Source: Gammaproteobacteria bacterium
Lineage (GTDB): Bacteria; Pseudomonadota; Gammaproteobacteria; Pseudomonadales; Halomonadaceae
Length of the DNA: 10,323 nt
Assembly: GCA_023485185.1 (NCBI GenBank)
Contig: JAMCZP010000140.1
Coordinates: 11,743-22,065, forward strand
Direction of reading: 5' to 3'
Shown here: in pieces, positions 6,682 through 10,323 of the stretch
Numbering within the stretch: the stretch's first letter is position 1
Layout: every line of letters starts with the position of its first letter
Made by a program: the position numbers and the translations under genes
The notes under the pieces: generated by a model
What the model was told of the DNA's origin: nothing
What the model saw: only the letters and a program-made list of their open reading frames with translations
Database searches by the model: none

Positions 6682-7131
6682 ATGGTAACATCCAGTTCCT
6701 GCGCTTCACTGTTACGCACCGGTAATGTTGTGGACTATACCGCTCATGGTCCTGTCGTCGAGATATCTGCTCAAGAAAGCTGCGAGCAGTGCGCGCAAGG
6801 CCGCGGATGTGGTTTACTGCTGTCCCGGCGGCGCAGTCAGCGCGTTGCCATTACTGTGCCGAATAAGCATGCGAAAGTAGAGCAGCTTTACCCTATAGGA
6901 AGTCATGTCACGATTAGCCTGCCGCGTACCTCTATTACGCTGCTGGCTTTTTGTATTTACGCACTGCCACTTATTGCAGCATTACTCCTATCCGGTTTGG
7001 CTTCGTTATTGAGTGGAGCTGTTTGGCTTGCTCCGTTGACCTTTTTTGTTACCTTGGTAAGTGGCGCTATCAGTGTTAAATATCTATTGCGTGGGCAAAG
7101 TGAACGCTTTCGCCCGTGTTTGGTCAGTTAG
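6682..7131 (+). CDS. mucC: Sigma-E modulator MucC / RseC family inner-membrane protein
   Basis: A 149-residue inner-membrane protein of the RseC/MucC family. The cytoplasmic N-terminal part carries the family cysteine cluster C34-x2-C37-x5-C43 (SCEQCAQGRGCG), a possible metal or iron-sulfur site. Two membrane segments follow, at about 84-106 and 112-134, separated by a short turn. In E. coli RseC has a mild positive effect on sigma-E and links to SoxR reduction; in Pseudomonas MucC modulates alginate regulation. The exact role is poorly defined in the family. The ATG directly follows the mucB TGA with no spacing, and no strong Shine-Dalgarno is seen, so its translation is probably coupled to mucB. 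Confidence 0.92.
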   Translation: MVTSSSCASLLRTGNVVDYTAHGPVVEISAQESCEQCAQGRGCGLLLSRRRSQRVAITVPNKHAKVEQLYPIGSHVTISLPRTSITLLAFCIYALPLIAALLLSGLASLLSGAVWLAPLTFFVTLVSGAISVKYLLRGQSERFRPCLVS

Positions 7132-7185
7132 TTGGCCTGCACCTCACTATGAGTTGCGCCGCCTTTGATTACTATCACCTCAAGT

Positions 7186-7190
7186 AGGAG
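7186..7190 (+). promoter_or_regulatory. Ribosome binding site fixing the mucD start
   Basis: AGGAG lies 7 nt before the ATG at 7198. It supports that start over the in-frame TTG at 7165, which would add 11 residues in front of the signal peptide and has no comparable site. Confidence 0.8.
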
Positions 7191-7197
7191 CGCTTGC

Positions 7198-8613
7198 ATG
7201 AAACGCTTGGTTCTCCCATCCACTCTATGGGTCTGCGTTGTTGCGTTGCTAACCCTAGGACCAGTCGCTAACGCGCAGAACTTGCCTGACTTTACCGAGC
7301 TGGTTGAAGAGGCTGCCCCTGGGGTAGTGAATATTTCAACCAGTAGAATGGTTCAGCGCAGTAGTGCTCCTGGGTTCGGCGGACAGGAAATTCCTGAGAT
7401 TTTCCGTCATTTTTTTGGAGAGGGCTTTGGTGATAGCTTCCCGTCACCACCCAGTAGTGGCCAAGGTCGTAGTGAAGAGCGTCAATCCTTAGGCTCTGGT
7501 TTCATCATTAGTGATGATGGCTACGTGATGACCAACGCGCACGTGGTTCAAGACGCAGATGAAATTCTCGTGCGACTCAACGACCGCCGTGAGATGAGTG
7601 CAGAGCTCATTGGCAGCGACGCACAAACCGATGTGGCGTTATTAAAAATTGATGCCAGTGACTTGCCAACGCTCACATTAGGCGATTCAGATGCGCTCAG
7701 AGTGGGAGAATGGGTCGCTGCTATAGGCTCACCTTTTGGTTTTGATCACTCCGTCACTGCGGGCATTGTAAGTGCGATTAATCGCACCTTGCCACGTGAT
7801 GCGTACGTACCGTTTATTCAAACCGACGTGGCTATCAACCCCGGAAACTCCGGTGGCCCTCTGTTTAATTTAGACGGAGAAGTGGTTGGTATTAATTCGC
7901 AAATTTTCACCCGCAGCGGCGGTTTTATGGGGGTTTCGTTTGCCATTCCCATCAATGTAGCCATGGATGTAGCGGATCAACTGCGTGAAGATGGGCGGGT
8001 TAACCGCGGCTGGTTAGGCGTAATGATTCAGCCGGTGTCGCGGGATCTAGCAGAATCTTTCGGTATGGACGATGCAATTGGCGCGTTGATTGCTGATCTT
8101 GATCCAGAAGGCCCAGCGGCAAGGGGTGGTCTGCAGGCGGGTGACGTCATCCTTGAAGTGAATGGCGAGGAAGTTGAACGCTCAAGCAGCCTGCCGCGTT
8201 TGATTGGCCGTGGTGCTCCAGGCAGTGAAGTTGAGCTCACCTTAATGCGTGATGGTGAAGAGATTTCTGAGTCGGTGGAGCTGGGTAGCTGGCCAAATGC
8301 AGAAGGCGAGACCGAACAAACCACTAGCAATAATCAGGTGCGCCTTGGTTTGATGGTGGCAGAAATTGACGATGCTATGCGCGAGCAGCTCAATATCCAG
8401 GGCGGTGTTGAGGTTCGTCAGGTAGAGCCTGATAGCGTAGCAGCAACCGCCGGTATCCGCCCTGGCGATGTGCTGGTGAGTATTGATCATCGCAGCGTCT
8501 CTTCATCTGAGGAACTGGTGCAGATTGTCGAAAGCCTACCCACTGATCGTGCTATTCCACTGCGTCTGTTCCGTGAGGGGCGCTCGTTGTTCGTGGCACT
8601 TCGTCTAGAATAA
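7198..8613 (+). CDS. mucD: Periplasmic serine endoprotease/chaperone MucD (DegP/HtrA family)
   Basis: HtrA-type quality-control protease that degrades or holds misfolded envelope proteins and so limits AlgU activation; in Pseudomonas loss of MucD raises AlgU activity. With the ATG at 7198 the protein has 471 residues. The signal peptide is 1-26, with cleavage after ANA. The trypsin-like domain has the catalytic triad H115 (in TNAHVV), D145 (in TDVALLKID) and S218 (in NPGNSGGPLF). The LA-loop region before it is rich in Gly, Pro and Ser (about 55-100). Two PDZ domains follow, about 271-362 (starts RGWLGVMIQP) and 379-470 (starts QVRLGLMVAE), giving the DegP/DegQ layout rather than the one-PDZ DegS layout. 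The 66-nt gap after mucC shows no promoter or terminator, so it belongs to the same transcript. All catalytic residues are intact. Confidence 0.96.
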   Translation: MKRLVLPSTLWVCVVALLTLGPVANAQNLPDFTELVEEAAPGVVNISTSRMVQRSSAPGFGGQEIPEIFRHFFGEGFGDSFPSPPSSGQGRSEERQSLGSGFIISDDGYVMTNAHVVQDADEILVRLNDRREMSAELIGSDAQTDVALLKIDASDLPTLTLGDSDALRVGEWVAAIGSPFGFDHSVTAGIVSAINRTLPRDAYVPFIQTDVAINPGNSGGPLFNLDGEVVGINSQIFTRSGGFMGVSFAIPINVAMDVADQLREDGRVNRGWLGVMIQPVSRDLAESFGMDDAIGALIADLDPEGPAARGGLQAGDVILEVNGEEVERSSSLPRLIGRGAPGSEVELTLMRDGEEISESVELGSWPNAEGETEQTTSNNQVRLGLMVAEIDDAMREQLNIQGGVEVRQVEPDSVAATAGIRPGDVLVSIDHRSVSSSEELVQIVESLPTDRAIPLRLFREGRSLFVALRLE

Positions 8614-8632
8614 TCATCTTTTTTTCACCTCT

Positions 8633-8655
8633 AGTCCGGCGGTTCTCGCCGGACT
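8633..8655 (+). terminator. Perfect 9-bp hairpin after mucD, likely operon terminator
   Basis: AGTCCGGCG (8633-8641) and CGCCGGACT (8647-8655) pair perfectly around a five-base loop, 19 nt after the mucD stop. The tail GCTGTTCCTAT is only moderately T-rich, so it may be a weak terminator or a 3' end stabiliser. The T-run at 8619-8625 is on the wrong side for this hairpin. Confidence 0.6.
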
Positions 8656-8673
8656 GCTGTTCCTATCCTGCGC

Positions 8674-8701
8674 ATATCGCTACAATAGCGGATATCTTTT
8701 T
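8674..8701 (+). promoter_or_regulatory. Dyad with TACAAT -10 box and T-tract before lepA (promoter or second terminator)
   Basis: ATATCGCTA (8674-8682) opposes TAGCGGATAT (8686-8695) with one bulged G, and TTTTT follows at 8697-8701. It can be read two ways. TACAAT (8681-8686) is a five-of-six match to a sigma70 -10 box and could be the lepA promoter, although no good -35 is seen about 17 nt upstream. Alternatively the hairpin plus T-tract is a second terminator behind mucD. The sequence does not decide between them. Confidence 0.4.
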
Positions 8702-8702
8702 G

Positions 8703-8782
8703 TCGAAAATAGCCCCTTCAGTTCAAACGGCTGCTGTTTTCGAGCTTCGAATTCTCGAAGCGGTCTGCTTGTAAGGCCGCTT
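8703..8782 (+). promoter_or_regulatory. Structured lepA leader with three hairpins, two mutually exclusive
   Basis: Hairpin I pairs TCGAAAA and AGCC (8703-8709, 8711-8714) with GGCT and TTTTCGA (8729-8732, 8737-8743). Hairpin II follows at once: GCTTCGA (8744-8750) and TCGAAGC (8755-8761) around ATTC. Hairpin III pairs AAGCGG (8758-8763) with CCGCTT (8777-8782). II and III share AAGC at 8758-8761, so they cannot both form. The nearest Shine-Dalgarno-like bases for lepA are AAGG at 8793-8796, 13 nt from the ATG, which is weak. The leader may therefore control lepA, but no known riboswitch class was recognised. Confidence 0.4.
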
Positions 8783-8809
8783 GCGTACCACTAAGGCAGA
8801 ACAGACTCG

Positions 8810-10318
8810 ATGTCCCAAGACGTTCCCAACGGAAAGCTTAAGCACATACGTAACTTCTCTATCATTGCGCACATTGACCACGGTAAATCGACGCTCTCAG
8901 ATCGTCTGATCCAGACCTGCGAAGGGTTAACTGAACGTGAGTTAAAAGAGCAAGTACTCGATTCCATGGACATCGAGCGTGAACGTGGCATTACCATTAA
9001 AGCGCAGTCGGTCACGCTGGATTACACCGCTGCCGATGGTCAGGTTTATCAGCTTAACTTTATCGACACCCCAGGACATGTCGACTTCTCCTACGAAGTG
9101 TCGCGCTCTCTCTACGCCTGTGAAGGGGCGCTACTAGTAGTTGATGCGGCGCAGGGCGTGGAAGCGCAGTCCGTAGCCAACTGCTATACCGCTATCGAGC
9201 AGGGGCTAGAAGTTCTGCCAGTACTTAACAAAATCGATTTGCCCCAAGCGGATTGCGACAAGGTTGCCCAGGAAATCGAAGAGATTATTGGCCTTGACGC
9301 TACCGATGCTTGTCAAGTATCAGCCAAAAGCGGGCTTGGTATTGATGCGCTACTTGAGCGCTTAGTGCGAGATATCCCGCCCCCCAAAGGCGATCCAGAT
9401 GCGCCTTTGCAGGCACTGATCATCGACTCTTGGTTTGATAACTACCTAGGTGTTGTCTCGCTGGTACGTTTATTTGATGGCACGCTGCGCAAAGGCGATA
9501 AAATCCGTATTAAGTCAACGGGTCGTGACTGGGGTACCACGGAAGTAGGTATTTTTACTCCAGCGCGTAAACAGACCGATATCCTGCGTGCTGGTGAAGT
9601 AGGCTTTATTGTCGCTGGTATCAAAGAGATTCACGGTGCGCCGGTGGGCGATACAATTACCCACACTAAAACACCCGATGTAGCACGTTTGCCAGGTTTC
9701 CAAAAAGTGAAACCGCAGGTATACGCGGGTATGTTCCCGGTGAGTGCGGATGATTACGAAGACTTTCGTGATGCGCTTGAAAAGCTTGCGCTTAATGATG
9801 CCTCGCTTGAATATGTGCCAGAGAATTCTGACGCCCTGGGTTTTGGTTTTCGGGTCGGCTTTCTTGGCACACTACACATGGAGATTGTCCAGGAGCGGCT
9901 GGAGCGTGAGTACGATATTGACCTGCTCACCACCGCACCTACGGTTGTCTATGAGTTAGCAATGAAAAATGGTGACGTCAACTACGTCTCCAACCCATCC
10001 AAGCTGCCTGATATGGCTGATGTGGATGAAATGCGTGAGCCGATCGTTCGCGCTAGCATTCTGGTTCCTCAAGAGTATGTGGGTAACGTGATTGCTGAGT
10101 GTGAACAGCGCCGTGGAACCCAGCGGGATATGCAGTTTTTGGGTAACCAAATTCAGTTGGCCTACGAATTGCCCATGTCTGAAGTGGTCATGGATTTCTT
10201 TGATCGCCTGAAGTCTATCTCCAAGGGGTACGCTTCGCTTGAGTACAACTTCGAGCGCTTTGAGGTGGCCAAGTTGGTGCGTCTCGATGTGTTGATTAAC
10301 GGTGACAAAGTGGAATAG
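8810..10318 (+). CDS. lepA: Elongation factor 4 (LepA), interrupted by an in-frame stop near the window end
   Basis: Translational GTPase that binds stalled or post-translocation ribosomes and affects back-translocation and 30S biogenesis; associated with membrane and cytoplasm. The GTP-binding motifs are complete: G1 AHIDHGKST (20-28), G2 with T62 in RGITIK, G3 DTPGH (86-90), G4 NKID (140-143) and G5 SAK (171-173). Domain II (about 190-285), the EF-G III-like domain (about 300-375) and the EF-G V-like domain (about 405-480) follow in normal order. The frame stops at TAG (10316-10318) after INGDKVE, at residue 502. Family members have about 599 residues, and this point is where the LepA-specific C-terminal domain normally continues with an ALA-like segment. 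Only five bases remain, so a real truncation, a frameshift or a sequence-edge error cannot be told apart. In many gammaproteobacteria lepB and rnc follow. Family identity is firm; the 3' end is doubtful. Confidence 0.93.
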   Translation: MSQDVPNGKLKHIRNFSIIAHIDHGKSTLSDRLIQTCEGLTERELKEQVLDSMDIERERGITIKAQSVTLDYTAADGQVYQLNFIDTPGHVDFSYEVSRSLYACEGALLVVDAAQGVEAQSVANCYTAIEQGLEVLPVLNKIDLPQADCDKVAQEIEEIIGLDATDACQVSAKSGLGIDALLERLVRDIPPPKGDPDAPLQALIIDSWFDNYLGVVSLVRLFDGTLRKGDKIRIKSTGRDWGTTEVGIFTPARKQTDILRAGEVGFIVAGIKEIHGAPVGDTITHTKTPDVARLPGFQKVKPQVYAGMFPVSADDYEDFRDALEKLALNDASLEYVPENSDALGFGFRVGFLGTLHMEIVQERLEREYDIDLLTTAPTVVYELAMKNGDVNYVSNPSKLPDMADVDEMREPIVRASILVPQEYVGNVIAECEQRRGTQRDMQFLGNQIQLAYELPMSEVVMDFFDRLKSISKGYASLEYNFERFEVAKLVRLDVLINGDKVE

Positions 10319-10323
10319 CACGA

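Noticed and set aside
7165..7197. TTG start adding 11 residues to MucD
   Set aside because: It would place extra residues before a normal signal peptide and lacks a Shine-Dalgarno, while the ATG at 7198 has AGGAG 7 nt upstream.
9956..10321. 121-codon minus-strand frame inside lepA
   Set aside because: It lies antisense to strongly conserved lepA coding sequence and shows no family-like motif; it is a codon-bias shadow.

Overview
The window looks like a chromosomal housekeeping segment of a gammaproteobacterium. The gene set and protein sequences (RhlB, DinG, AroF-type DAHP synthase, AlgU-MucABCD, LepA) resemble Pseudomonas and related groups most. My best guess is a halophilic member of the Oceanospirillales such as Halomonas/Halomonadaceae, but that genus-level guess is inference from protein resemblance. 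I see no insertion sequence, phage gene, tRNA, rRNA or CRISPR array.

Layout. Positions 2-343 (+) are the 3' end of the DEAD-box RNA helicase gene rhlB. After 5 nt comes dinG (349-2478, +), an XPD-like iron-sulfur DNA helicase. The aroF-type DAHP synthase gene (2510-3586, -) converges on dinG; a terminator hairpin with its U-tract toward the minus strand lies between them. A 420-bp divergent region (3587-4006) separates aroF from the envelope-stress cluster algU (4007-4606), mucA (4888-5619), mucB (5665-6681), mucC (6682-7131) and mucD (7198-8613), all on +. A 196-bp gap with several hairpins leads into lepA (8810-10318, +), which meets an in-frame stop five bases before the window ends, about 95 codons short of the usual length.

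How the genes work together. AlgU is an ECF sigma factor. MucA is the single-span inner-membrane anti-sigma factor that holds it. MucB is the periplasmic protein that shields MucA from proteolysis. MucC is an inner-membrane RseC-type protein. MucD is a periplasmic HtrA-type serine protease/chaperone that removes misfolded envelope proteins. The order is the classical one, with lepA downstream as in many gammaproteobacteria. The rhlB-dinG pair and aroF are independent housekeeping units.

I found no clearly new biological system. The points worth a second look are all non-coding or structural: the premature stop in lepA at the window edge, the stacked and mutually exclusive hairpins in the lepA leader, the unusually long algU-mucA gap with an inverted repeat, and a promoter/terminator-like pair inside the aroF-algU divergent region.
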